From NCBI GenBank assembly GCA_030633365.1, contig DAOVSY010000084.1, positions 1 to 9,881 on the forward strand: a stretch of DNA of 9,881 nucleotides, given 5' to 3'. Positions 1 to 6,387 of this stretch are shown piece after piece (position 1 is the first letter of the stretch; each line of letters opens with the position of its first letter). Position numbers and translations under genes: made by a program. The DNA comes from Spirochaetaceae bacterium. GTDB lineage: Bacteria; Spirochaetota; Spirochaetia; B11-G9. The notes under the pieces are model-generated. The model searched no databases. It was not told where the DNA came from and saw only the letters and a program-made list of their open reading frames with translations.

Positions 1-40
1 AAAAATTGCTTACAATTTTGCTTACAGGTGAAAGAAGCAT
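1..40. repeat. Short direct repeat TTGCTTACA (two copies)
   Basis: TTGCTTACA occurs at 6-14 and again at 18-26, a 12-bp period. CTTACAG recurs at 50-56 as one arm of the tRNA terminator. The window begins here, so the full extent cannot be seen and no function can be assigned. Confidence 0.35.
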
Positions 41-84
41 AAAAAAAGCCTTACAGTCGATCTTGTAAATCGTTATACTGTAAG
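41..84 (-). terminator. Intrinsic terminator downstream of tRNA-Pro
   Basis: Read on the minus strand, CTTACAGT (84-77) pairs perfectly with ACTGTAAG (57-50). An inner CGAT/ATCG stem lies inside the loop, and the arm is followed by GGC and then seven T (47-41). This is a canonical Rho-independent terminator starting about 10 nt after the tRNA 3' end. No convincing terminator lies between the thioesterase stop (219) and the tRNA, so this hairpin may also end the protein-coding operon transcript. Confidence 0.8.
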
Positions 85-93
85 ACTTTAAGA

Positions 94-167
94 TCGGGCT
101 GGGCAGATTTGAACTGCCGACCCCGTGTCCCCCAGACACGTACGCTAAACCCCTGCGCTACAGCCCG
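94..167 (-). tRNA. tRNA-Pro (anticodon GGG)
   Basis: A full cloverleaf can be folded on the minus strand. The acceptor stem is CGGGCTG (167-161) with CAGCCCG (101-95), 7 bp. The D arm is GCGC/GCGT, the anticodon stem is CGTGT/ACACG with loop CTGGGGG, and the T arm is GGCAG-TTCAAAT-CTGCC. The discriminator base is A (94). Loop positions 34-36 read GGG with G at 37, as expected for proline, so it reads CCC and CCU codons. The 74-nt gene does not encode CCA: the next bases on the minus strand are TCT, so CCA must be added after transcription. It has its own promoter upstream and a terminator downstream. Confidence 0.96.
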
Positions 168-179
168 TTATGTAAAAAA

Positions 180-207
180 ATTATCATAGAATTAAAGGCA
201 TTGTCAA
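180..207 (-). promoter_or_regulatory. Sigma-70-type promoter of tRNA-Pro
   Basis: On the minus strand a perfect -35 TTGACA (207-202) is followed by a 16-nt spacer and a -10 GATAAT (185-180). The predicted start lies 6-7 nt before the tRNA 5' end, which is usual for a tRNA gene. The -35 box sits within the 9-bp palindrome ATTGTCAAT (200-208), just after the thioesterase stop codon. Confidence 0.65.
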
Positions 208-218
208 TGATAGCATTT

Positions 219-623
219 TTAAGCAGTACCAATAAATCGAGCTTTTCCTGTCGCATATACTGTACCAGCAGCATCTTTAATTTCTCCAGTGGTAAGAGCT
301 ATTCTACCTTTAACTTCTGCCATTGTCCCTTTAACAATAATCTCTGTGTTAACAGGAAGTGGTTTTTTGAAACGCACAGTCAGCTCTGCTGTAACTCCAA
401 TCAGTTTGGAGCCTATACAGGCATGAGCCATAGTTTCATCCAGAAGCATGGATATAAGACCGCCATGAGTAAGATTTTCCCATCCGGTAAAATAACCTGG
501 AACTACTAAACTTGTTTCTGCTGTACCTTCGATCGGGTATTCAAACTTAAGTTTTAACCCTTTGTCATTATCTTTTCCACAGCAGAAACAGTGCTGATCA
601 TTTAGTATGTTGTTATTACTCAA
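219..623 (-). CDS. PaaI-type hotdog-fold thioesterase (4HBT family)
   Basis: A small single-domain protein of 134 aa, the usual size for PaaI-like acyl-CoA thioesterases, which hydrolyse acyl- or aryl-CoA thioesters in the cytoplasm as oligomers. Visible marks are the N-terminal Cys motif HCFCCG (residues 11-16) followed by a GLKLKF strand, the hotdog helix beginning LTHGG (51-55) with the acidic pair DE (62-63), and the substrate-channel strand VTAELTVRFKKPLP (77-90). The start is TTG, immediately after the TAA stop of the nitroreductase gene, and a GGAGAA site (636-631) 7 nt upstream supports it. There is no in-frame ATG before Met59, which would destroy the fold. It is the last protein gene of the minus-strand operon. 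The natural substrate cannot be told from sequence. The family call is firm; the catalytic role is inferred. Confidence 0.9.
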   Translation of the reverse strand: MSNNNILNDQHCFCCGKDNDKGLKLKFEYPIEGTAETSLVVPGYFTGWENLTHGGLISMLLDETMAHACIGSKLIGVTAELTVRFKKPLPVNTEIIVKGTMAEVKGRIALTTGEIKDAAGTVYATGKARFIGTA

Positions 624-1142
624 TTAAAAATTCTCCATGTGTACTCTGCTTCTGTCTATATCTCCCAGATTGGAATCTACGCTTGGTGAAGCTTTATAAC
701 CAATTGCAATAATAGAAGCAACATCATAGTTAGAGGGTATCCTAAGCAGTCCCCGTATATATTTCCCGGCGCTCTGGTTTTCTGAATGATTTCTTCCTCT
801 TATTTGTATCCAGCAGGAACCAAGTTCAAGGCTTTCAGCTTCCAGCTGAATATCTATGGCTGCAATAGATGCGTCTTCCACCCATACATCTGTTTTATCT
901 GTATTACCAATAATAACTATACCCATAGGTGCATTTGCCAGAAAAGTTCCACCATGTGGCTTGGAAACAGATAGTTTTTGCAGTATTTTTTTATCTTCAA
1001 TTACAATTATTTCACAGGAGTGAAGGTTCCTTGCTGTTGGGCTTAGCAGTGCAGCCTGAATTAGTTTTTCTATTTTTTCAGGTTCTACAGTTTTGGAAGT
1101 AAAATCTCTGGCACTTCTTCTTTTTAATAATATGTCTATCAT
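624..1142 (-). CDS. Nitroreductase-family FMN oxidoreductase
   Basis: 172 aa, in the range of the short nitroreductase family: FMN-dependent, usually dimeric, NAD(P)H-using enzymes of the cytoplasm. The N-terminal phosphate-binding signature RRSARDF (8-14) is clear, followed by SPTARNLHSCEIIVI (34-48), which matches the family's 'SPSARNxQPW' FMN-contact segment but with HSC in place of the usual QPW. APMGIVI (71-77) and the helix VEDASIAAIDIQLEAESLEL ending in GSCWI (88-112) follow the standard order. The ATG start has an AAAGG site 8 nt upstream that overlaps the stop of the preceding DUF212 gene (gap 11 nt). The TAA stop abuts the thioesterase start, so the two are probably translationally coupled. 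The physiological substrate is unknown; many members of this short clade reduce quinones, flavins or nitroaromatics. Confidence 0.92.
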   Translation of the reverse strand: MIDILLKRRSARDFTSKTVEPEKIEKLIQAALLSPTARNLHSCEIIVIEDKKILQKLSVSKPHGGTFLANAPMGIVIIGNTDKTDVWVEDASIAAIDIQLEAESLELGSCWIQIRGRNHSENQSAGKYIRGLLRIPSNYDVASIIAIGYKASPSVDSNLGDIDRSRVHMENF

Positions 1143-1153
1143 TATAAAAACCT

Positions 1154-1597
1154 TTATCTAAAAACAGCAAAGGCAATACCCATGCCCAGAATTGTTCCTG
1201 CTACAGCCTGAGGATAAGTATGTCCCAGAAGAGTTTTTAAAACTCTTGGTTCATAACCGTGTTCAAACAGATGTGCCAGTTCCTTGGTAATATCATTTAG
1301 AATTTCTGCATGTCTTCCAGCTGCGGCTCTTACTCCTGTTGCATCATGAATTACAACGCCTGCGAGTATTATGGATATTGTAAAAAATGGACTGTTCCAT
1401 CCATAGACTAAACCCATAGAGGTTGCCAGTGATGCGACAGTTGCAGAATGTGAAGAAGGCATTCCACCTGTTTCGACCATCCTGTTCAATATTAATTTTC
1501 TATCAACTATTAATATAATCAGAGATTTAAGTGCCTGGGCAGTAAATGTAGAAAAGACTACAGTCAAAAAAATTGAGTTTTCTAATATACTAAGCAC
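1154..1597 (-). CDS. Divergent PAP2 family membrane protein (DUF212)
   Basis: 147 aa with about four hydrophobic segments (roughly 5-30, 52-67, 70-88, 130-146), typical of the DUF212 family distantly related to PAP2 acid phosphatases. The three family motifs are present: GGMPSSHSA (44-52), HDATGVRAAAGRHA (84-97) and LGHTYPQ (124-130). The Ser/His, Arg/His and His residues correspond to the phosphate-binding and catalytic groups of PAP2 enzymes. Activity is not established for the family, so a membrane phosphatase or haloperoxidase-like role is inference. The start is GTG, preceded by a strong GGAGGA site (1606-1601) with a short 3-4 nt spacer. An 89-nt gap with a likely promoter separates it from the upstream LapA-type gene. 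It heads the three-gene downstream part of the operon, 11 nt from the nitroreductase gene. Confidence 0.9.
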   Translation of the reverse strand: MLSILENSIFLTVVFSTFTAQALKSLIILIVDRKLILNRMVETGGMPSSHSATVASLATSMGLVYGWNSPFFTISIILAGVVIHDATGVRAAAGRHAEILNDITKELAHLFEHGYEPRVLKTLLGHTYPQAVAGTILGMGIAFAVFR

Positions 1598-1600
1598 TAT

Positions 1601-1606
1601 TCCTCC
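1601..1606 (-). promoter_or_regulatory. Ribosome binding site GGAGGA fixing the GTG start
   Basis: GGAGGA on the minus strand, 3 nt before GTG (1597-1595). It is the strongest Shine-Dalgarno match in the window and supports the GTG start of the DUF212 gene, since there is no nearby in-frame ATG. Confidence 0.7.
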
Positions 1607-1630
1607 GAAGGGTTTGTAATGAGTAAATGA

Positions 1631-1659
1631 ATTATAGAGAGCTAAGAGTAAAAACGCAA
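1631..1659 (-). promoter_or_regulatory. Probable internal operon promoter upstream of DUF212 gene
   Basis: In the 89-nt gap (1598-1686) the minus strand carries a -35 TTGCGT (1659-1654), a 17-nt spacer and a perfect -10 TATAAT (1636-1631). The start would fall near 1624, leaving a leader of about 27 nt before the GTG. The -35 matches consensus at only three positions, so strength is uncertain. It would let the DUF212-nitroreductase-thioesterase genes be expressed apart from the upstream genes. Confidence 0.5.
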
Positions 1660-1686
1660 GAGCATTTTTAGTTATGATTTCTCTGC

Positions 1687-2097
1687 TTACTTGCCTTTTT
1701 TACTTTTAAATAGTTTTAAAGGTGATTTTTTCTTTTTATCTGCATCTTTAAGTTCAAGTTCAACAGGATCTTCTTTGACGGGAATAGATTCCTTTACACC
1801 TTCTTCAATAGCTTTGTGTATATTTTTTTCTTTAGTCTTAAGCTCTTTCTCTTTAAGCTTTGCCTGTTTACCTTTTTTTCTTATTTTCAGTTTTTCTGAT
1901 TTACTAATATAAGTAAGAAGATAATACACAAATGAATACAATACACCAGAAACCAGGGATACAATTATTACAGCAACTGTAGATATGTTATCATATTTAA
2001 ACCCAAATAGATTTATTGAAGTTTCGTAAGAAACATTTATAGCAATAAAAATTGCAAGAATAATCAGTGTTGTGATATTAATAATCAGTCGAAGCAT
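1687..2097 (-). CDS. LapA-domain (DUF1049) membrane protein with long basic tail
   Basis: 136 aa. Two transmembrane helices at about 3-22 and 40-64 enclose a short loop containing FGF. This is the layout of LapA/DUF1049 inner-membrane proteins, including the conserved glycine in the second helix (G51). The remaining half (65-136) is extremely rich in Lys and Glu, probably cytoplasmic and helical or coiled-coil, and ends in a basic run around KSPLKLFKSKKGK. LapA proteins in proteobacteria help assemble lipopolysaccharide synthesis machinery; whether that applies here is unknown. The ATG follows directly on the TAA of gpgS (TAAATG), with GAGG 7 nt upstream inside the gpgS 3' end, so translation is probably coupled. 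The fold call rests on topology and hydrophobic pattern, with few diagnostic residues. Confidence 0.7.
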   Translation of the reverse strand: MLRLIINITTLIILAIFIAINVSYETSINLFGFKYDNISTVAVIIVSLVSGVLYSFVYYLLTYISKSEKLKIRKKGKQAKLKEKELKTKEKNIHKAIEEGVKESIPVKEDPVELELKDADKKKKSPLKLFKSKKGK

Positions 2098-3069
2098 TTA
2101 TTTTCCTCTTTTTTTCAAATATTCTGGTATTGTTATCATTGGAGGACGTTCCTCTTCAACAATCTCCAGTTCTATAGACTCAAATGTATCATCATGTGCC
2201 TGAAATTGTCTAAGTATTGTACTTAATTCCGGCATATCTGTCATCATCTCATAGGATTTCATTCTATGAAGAAAAGTTTGCAGTATGCCAAAGGACATTT
2301 TCCCTAAACTTATAGTTTCCTGATTCCTGTGTACCCTCTGATCCAGATCAGTTTGTGCAAATGCTTCCATCCCATATTCCCTGTAAATATCAAGAAGATG
2401 AGCAGTTTCAACACCATAACCTATTGGGAAGGAGAGTTTTTCCAAAACTTCTCTTCTTACTGCATATTCTCCGGATAAAGGTTGAATTATTGCAGACAGT
2501 TCAGGAAAAAAAAGGCTGAACAGGGGTCTTATAAGAATTTCTGTTACCCTGCCTCCACCAGAAGGTCTTATCCCTTCTGAAAATGCAAGAGGTCTGTCAT
2601 AGAAGGCTTTTACATATTTTGTTTTTTTATTGTATATTAGAGGGGCCAGTAATCCATAGACAAACCTGGGATGGATATTTTTTATATCTGCATCAATATA
2701 GACAATAATATCACCTTTAAGCTGATAGATAGCTTTCCAGAGATTTTCTCCTTTACCCTTTTTGTTATCAAGATTTGGAAGTATCTCCGAAGCAAGATAA
2801 GTATCTGCACCAAAGGATTGCGCAACTTCCAGTGTTTTATCTGTAGACCCGGAATCTATGACTGCAATTTCATCCAGTAATGGATATCGGGTTACAAGCT
2901 CTGAATTAAATAGAACAATCTCTTTTCCAATAGTTTTTTCTTCATTTAAAGTTGGAATGCATAAAGAAATTGTTAAATTCTGGCTTTCTTTTTCTTTTAC
3001 CAGTTTATCCAGATCTTCAAAAGCTGAGTGATGAAAAGTATTATCCTGAATCCACTTATCAATTTTCAT
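2098..3069 (-). CDS. gpgS: Glucosyl-3-phosphoglycerate synthase (GT81)
   Basis: Retaining GT-A glycosyltransferase transferring glucose from an NDP-glucose donor to D-3-phosphoglycerate, the first step of glucosylglycerate synthesis. In 323-aa numbering the family motifs appear in order: PTLNEE (39-44), DSGSTD (72-77), the metal-binding DAD (126-128), YVKAFYDRP (152-160), GGGRVTE (171-177), QPLSGEYA (about 196-203), and HRNQ (247-250), whose His is the third metal ligand in characterised homologues. All key residues look intact. I chose ATG at 3069 because AAAGGA (3082-3077) sits 7 nt upstream; a TTG at 3093 would add 8 residues and lacks comparable support. The start lies inside the 3' end of the M20-like gene (11-nt overlap), which suggests translational coupling. 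Mannosyl-3-phosphoglycerate synthase is less likely. A dedicated phosphatase (GpgP) is not seen in the window. Confidence 0.88.
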   Translation of the reverse strand: MKIDKWIQDNTFHHSAFEDLDKLVKEKESQNLTISLCIPTLNEEKTIGKEIVLFNSELVTRYPLLDEIAVIDSGSTDKTLEVAQSFGADTYLASEILPNLDNKKGKGENLWKAIYQLKGDIIVYIDADIKNIHPRFVYGLLAPLIYNKKTKYVKAFYDRPLAFSEGIRPSGGGRVTEILIRPLFSLFFPELSAIIQPLSGEYAVRREVLEKLSFPIGYGVETAHLLDIYREYGMEAFAQTDLDQRVHRNQETISLGKMSFGILQTFLHRMKSYEMMTDMPELSTILRQFQAHDDTFESIELEIVEEERPPMITIPEYLKKRGK

Positions 3070-4228
3070 CACAAAATCCTTTATCAATTGCAATCAAAAG
3101 GCTTACTAATTGAGCAAGGCCCTTATACATTGGATCGATTTTTACTGACTCTGTAGTTTTGCTTGTTGTTTCCAGACTTGAAATACCTATTGTCAGAGCA
3201 GGTATACCAGCATCTATAAATGCAGAAAGTTCCGACATACTTGGAGTAATTTTTGGCTTTATATCCATTGTTTCCATAATCCTACGGGTATTTGTGACCA
3301 GGGGATGGGAAAAATCAATTCCTCCAGGTTTTCGTCTTGATAGTTCTTTTACAACCACTCTTGAAGCTGTTTTTGATGCAATCTCAATAGCTATGTTATT
3401 GATCTGTTTTAATAACTGTTCTACCATTTCTTCAGATTCACTCTGGATTTCAAATTTTAATTCTGCTTCGGTTGAAACTTTACTAAACCCTCTTCCGCTT
3501 TCAATAGAACTAAATACAATACTTGTTGCAGGCCTGGTTGGAATTGGTATTTCAAGTATCCGTGTAATAAACTCATTAAGTGTAACAATAGATCCTACAG
3601 CTCCAAACTGTGTCCAGTCATATCCTTCAGGAACCCAATAATGGACTTCACAACGGGCCATTCCTATGGCAGATTTACTTAATCTTCCCAAACGTACACC
3701 TTCCACAGATAAACCTGTAGAAATATTTATATCAGTATTATCCAGAAAAAACCGGATACCTTCCAAATTTCCTGCTCCTAAACTCCTGGACGAACCCATT
3801 AGTATTAGATTGGAATTAAGCTCTATCTTCAGTTTTTCAAGAATGTAAGGTAAAGATGCTATAACCGCAAGACCAAGGGCATTATCTGCCACACCAGGGC
3901 CTGTTACAGAATTTGGTTGAATAGATATCGTATGGTCTTCTTTCTCGTCATATACTGAATCCATATGTGCAACCAGAAGAATATTTCTCTCTCCTGTTTT
4001 CCCTGGAAGTATCCCAAGGCCATTTCCAATTTCATCGGTTGAACAGTTTAAAAGATTGTATTGATTAAATCTATGAACCAAAAAATTCATTCTTGCCTGT
4101 TCTGAAAAAGTAGGGGATGGTATTTCTCCAAGCATTACAAGGTTGGTTAGAAGGACATCTCTAATTTCTTTCAAACTCTTTTCCATATCAGGTATGGATT
4201 TTAAGATATCAGACATTTTATCTTTCAT
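3059..4228 (-). CDS. M20-family peptidase-like protein, catalytic residues degenerate
   Basis: 389 aa with the M20/M28-type layout. A catalytic-domain half contains LLVAHMDSV (84-92; H88 and D90 as in active enzymes) and GPGVADNALGLA (110-121; bridging D115). A lid domain lies at about 190-295, and a C-terminal return to the catalytic domain ends in GIPALTIGIS (341-350). The usual 'GEEGLG' motif with the catalytic and metal-binding Glu pair reads SRSLGAG (147-153), so S149-L150 replace EE. The lid 'GGHSWG' region reads EGYDWT (201-206), losing its His. The C-terminal metal His, expected in a NAHTTE-like motif, is K357 in TSKTTE. A di-zinc hydrolase therefore looks unlikely. The frame is open with no stop, so the gene is maintained rather than decaying. 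The ATG at 4228 has no clear Shine-Dalgarno site; Met5 (4216) is an alternative. It overlaps gpgS by 11 nt. Confidence 0.8.
   Translation of the reverse strand: MKDKMSDILKSIPDMEKSLKEIRDVLLTNLVMLGEIPSPTFSEQARMNFLVHRFNQYNLLNCSTDEIGNGLGILPGKTGERNILLVAHMDSVYDEKEDHTISIQPNSVTGPGVADNALGLAVIASLPYILEKLKIELNSNLILMGSSRSLGAGNLEGIRFFLDNTDINISTGLSVEGVRLGRLSKSAIGMARCEVHYWVPEGYDWTQFGAVGSIVTLNEFITRILEIPIPTRPATSIVFSSIESGRGFSKVSTEAELKFEIQSESEEMVEQLLKQINNIAIEIASKTASRVVVKELSRRKPGGIDFSHPLVTNTRRIMETMDIKPKITPSMSELSAFIDAGIPALTIGISSLETTSKTTESVKIDPMYKGLAQLVSLLIAIDKGFCDEN
3077..3082 (-). promoter_or_regulatory. Ribosome binding site selecting the gpgS ATG
   Basis: AAAGGA on the minus strand, 7 nt before the ATG at 3069-3067 and within the last codons of the M20-like gene. 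It favours the ATG over the TTG at 3093, which would lie upstream of this site. Confidence 0.6.
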
Positions 4229-4267
4229 ACTTATATTTTAAATGAAAATACTGTAAATCGCAACAGC

Positions 4268-6340
4268 CTAATTAATCAATTCAATAATCTGATTAACAGC
4301 ATCATTAAGCTCATCTTCCAGTACTTCTGCTCTGTTAACTGCCTGGGCAGCTCTTTTTGTAAGAGTTTCTATGGTGAAAGCAGATTTTCTTGCTTCTGTT
4401 TTTAAGGCTGCAATTGTTTCAGATGATTCTTTTGCTTTCTGATTAAGCTGTTCTATTGCGGCTGAGGAATCTTCTATTTCTGCAGTCAGGTCCTCTAGAT
4501 TAGTAGTAACTTCTCCATCTTTTGTATCAATTCCTGCTACTAACTGTTCCAGACGGCTTTTTTCAGATTCCAAATCAGTAATATTATTCTCTAATACCTC
4601 AAGATTAGAAGAAAGTTTATTTATAGTTTCTTCCTGGGTACTTAGTTCTGAATTTAATTCTGTTATAGTTTTTTCAGAATTTACATCAAGTCCTTGTATA
4701 GATTCTTCCTGGGTACTTAGTTCTGAATTTAATTCAGTTATGGTTTTCTCAGAACTTGCTTCAAGCTCTTGTATAGTTTCTTTCAGGATACTTAGTTCCG
4801 AATTTAATTCAGTTATGGTTTTTTCAGTACTTGCTTTAAGCTCTCGTATAGTTTTTTCAGAACTTGCTTCAAGTTCCTGTAAATCCTTTTTTGTTGAAGA
4901 AGCCAGATCTTTACTCTCCAGTTTTAGTATCCGCTCTATTCCATTTATGGCAGTTGCAAGAGTAGCATCCAAATTATCCTCTACTGTTCCAATGGCAGCG
5001 GCTCTGTATTGTTTTACTGCCTCATTAAGCTGTCCTCCATCGGCAGCTTTATTAGCCAGTAAAAGATATTCTTCAGATCTTTCAAATTTGTCACTTGCTT
5101 CTATTATATTCAGGTTGTCCACTGCTCTGGCAATTTGGGGAAGTGTTGATAATGCTTCATTATAATACCGTTTTGCATCGTACTGATTACCTTCTGTCTC
5201 GGCAGCAACACCATATTCCACACTTTGCCGTGCAGTTAAAAGAACTTCTGCAGCCCTGGTCATGGATGTAAAATTTGTAGTTGTTCTTACCCCTGCCTGC
5301 TGAATTTCTCTTTCCAGAGAATCGAGGAAATAAAGCTCTAAATTTCTTCTTTTACTTATAGAGGGCAGATTTATTATATTTGGATCATCCAGAAGGTTTC
5401 TAACATCAGCTATATTTATATTTGCTTCAGGATAATTACCTGCTTTAATAGATTCAATTATAGAATTATATGAACCTGTAAGCTGATCCTGAATAAGCTG
5501 CTCATTTTTTTGTAATTTACTTAGTTCCTGCAGTTTTAGGGTAGCTTCAGTAGTTTCTTGTGCAAGAGCTTCTTTTTCTGCTTCAAACTTCTCTGTCAGT
5601 TCGGCTTCTCTCTTCTGTGTATCAATTTCAATTGCAGCTTTTTCACGGTTAGCCTGCTCAAGAAAATCCTGGGTAGATTGCTTTACTCTGGCCAGTTCTT
5701 CTTCCTTCTCTTTTATAGCAGCTTCCGATTCACTTTTAAAATCTGCGATTGCTGCAGTAAAAGTATTTTCTTTTGCTGCCTGGAACTCCTGCAACTGTTT
5801 TTCAAGTTCTGCAGTGGAAATATCCTGATTCTGCAGTCTTGCTCTTTCATCTGCAAGAGCAACTTCCATCTCTGAACGCAGTTCAAGTTCTTTGTCCCTG
5901 ATCTGGCTGTCCATATTTTCTCTTAAGCTCGCACTTTCCTTATCCAGTTCTGCGAGTTTACCCTGTATATTTAATATTTCCATTTCTTTATCATTAAGAT
6001 CTTTTTCTGCCTGTTCTTTCAGTCTTTCTATTACACTGCCTGCAGTGGAGTCGTATGAGGATTCTTCCATAGCCATAGACTGTTCCTGTTCCTGAAAATA
6101 CCTGTTTGTAAAGTAGAAGCTGGTTGCTATTGCAATTATACCTAAAATATTAATAACTAAAGGTAAGGTCCCTCCTTTCTTTAAAGGTGTTATTTTAAAA
6201 AGATCATCCGATACTGTTAAACGGTTCTGCTCGGTTATTTGATCAATTTCAGATAAAATTTCCTGTTTTTCTTTTTCTGAATGTCCTTCAAGACCGGAAA
6301 GTTGTATATCGTCAGGCTGACTCTGAATTATTTCACTCAA
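4268..6340 (-). CDS. Single-pass membrane coiled-coil protein with internal repeats and TPR-like middle
   Basis: 690 aa, not a family I can name. In order: a soluble acidic N-terminus (1-50), the basic segment TPLKKGG (51-57), one transmembrane helix (about 59-78), a long coiled coil rich in E/K/A/Q (about 100-285), a helical TPR-like region (about 286-475; e.g. AGNYPEA at 300-306, EGNQYDAKRYYNEAL at 383-397, GGQLNEAVKQYRAA at 435-448), and a second coiled coil (480-690) containing three tandem 25-residue repeats. By the basic residues before the helix, the large C-terminal part probably faces outside the cytoplasm, but topology is uncertain. The start is TTG, supported by GGGGA 6 nt upstream; the only nearby ATG is out of frame. 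It is first in the minus-strand operon, 39 nt before the M20-like gene. A role as an envelope scaffold or as a membrane organiser resembling chromosome or division factors is conceivable but unproven. Confidence 0.85.
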   Translation of the reverse strand: MSEIIQSQPDDIQLSGLEGHSEKEKQEILSEIDQITEQNRLTVSDDLFKITPLKKGGTLPLVINILGIIAIATSFYFTNRYFQEQEQSMAMEESSYDSTAGSVIERLKEQAEKDLNDKEMEILNIQGKLAELDKESASLRENMDSQIRDKELELRSEMEVALADERARLQNQDISTAELEKQLQEFQAAKENTFTAAIADFKSESEAAIKEKEEELARVKQSTQDFLEQANREKAAIEIDTQKREAELTEKFEAEKEALAQETTEATLKLQELSKLQKNEQLIQDQLTGSYNSIIESIKAGNYPEANINIADVRNLLDDPNIINLPSISKRRNLELYFLDSLEREIQQAGVRTTTNFTSMTRAAEVLLTARQSVEYGVAAETEGNQYDAKRYYNEALSTLPQIARAVDNLNIIEASDKFERSEEYLLLANKAADGGQLNEAVKQYRAAAIGTVEDNLDATLATAINGIERILKLESKDLASSTKKDLQELEASSEKTIRELKASTEKTITELNSELSILKETIQELEASSEKTITELNSELSTQEESIQGLDVNSEKTITELNSELSTQEETINKLSSNLEVLENNITDLESEKSRLEQLVAGIDTKDGEVTTNLEDLTAEIEDSSAAIEQLNQKAKESSETIAALKTEARKSAFTIETLTKRAAQAVNRAEVLEDELNDAVNQIIELIN
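4619..4876 (-). repeat. Tandem 75-bp coding repeat (three full units plus a partial)
   Basis: Three 25-codon units lie at 4769-4843 (residues 500-524), 4694-4768 (525-549) and 4619-4693 (550-574), preceded by a partial unit at 4844-4876 (489-499). Each full unit carries EKTITELNSELS. The DNA is also close to identical between units, which indicates recent duplication. A 25-residue period (7+7+11) keeps coiled-coil phase, so unit gain or loss would lengthen the rod without breaking it. Confidence 0.85.
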
Positions 6341-6346
6341 TGGAAA

Positions 6347-6351
6347 TCCCC
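6347..6351 (-). promoter_or_regulatory. Ribosome binding site GGGGA for the TTG start of the coiled-coil gene
   Basis: GGGGA on the minus strand, 6 nt before the TTG at 6340-6338. It is weaker than GGAGG but well placed, and no in-frame ATG lies nearby. Confidence 0.45.
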
Positions 6352-6387
6352 ATATTAATTAGACTATATCCTGATTATTGTCGGCCT

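Noticed and set aside
94..167. tRNA gene as an integration (att) site
   Set aside because: No integrase, no duplicated tRNA 3' end and no mobile genes in the window.
201..509. Plus-strand 102-aa open frame over the thioesterase gene
   Set aside because: Opposite-strand shadow of a gene with intact hotdog motifs.
1655..1686. Possible terminator in the LapA-DUF212 gap (GCAGAG with CTCT-T-GC, then T-run)
   Set aside because: Stem is short, needs a bulge and an 18-nt loop; too weak to call.
3159..3641. Plus-strand 160-aa open frame inside the M20-like gene
   Set aside because: Antisense shadow of a gene with clear family motifs; no SD, no recognisable protein features.
4619..4876. CRISPR-like spacing of repeats
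   Set aside because: The repeats are contiguous, in frame and coding for a coiled coil; there are no spacers or cas genes.
4740..5165. Plus-strand Ser-rich 141-aa open frame inside the coiled-coil gene
   Set aside because: Ser/Leu-rich composition is what the reverse of Glu/Lys-rich coiled-coil codons gives; no start signal.
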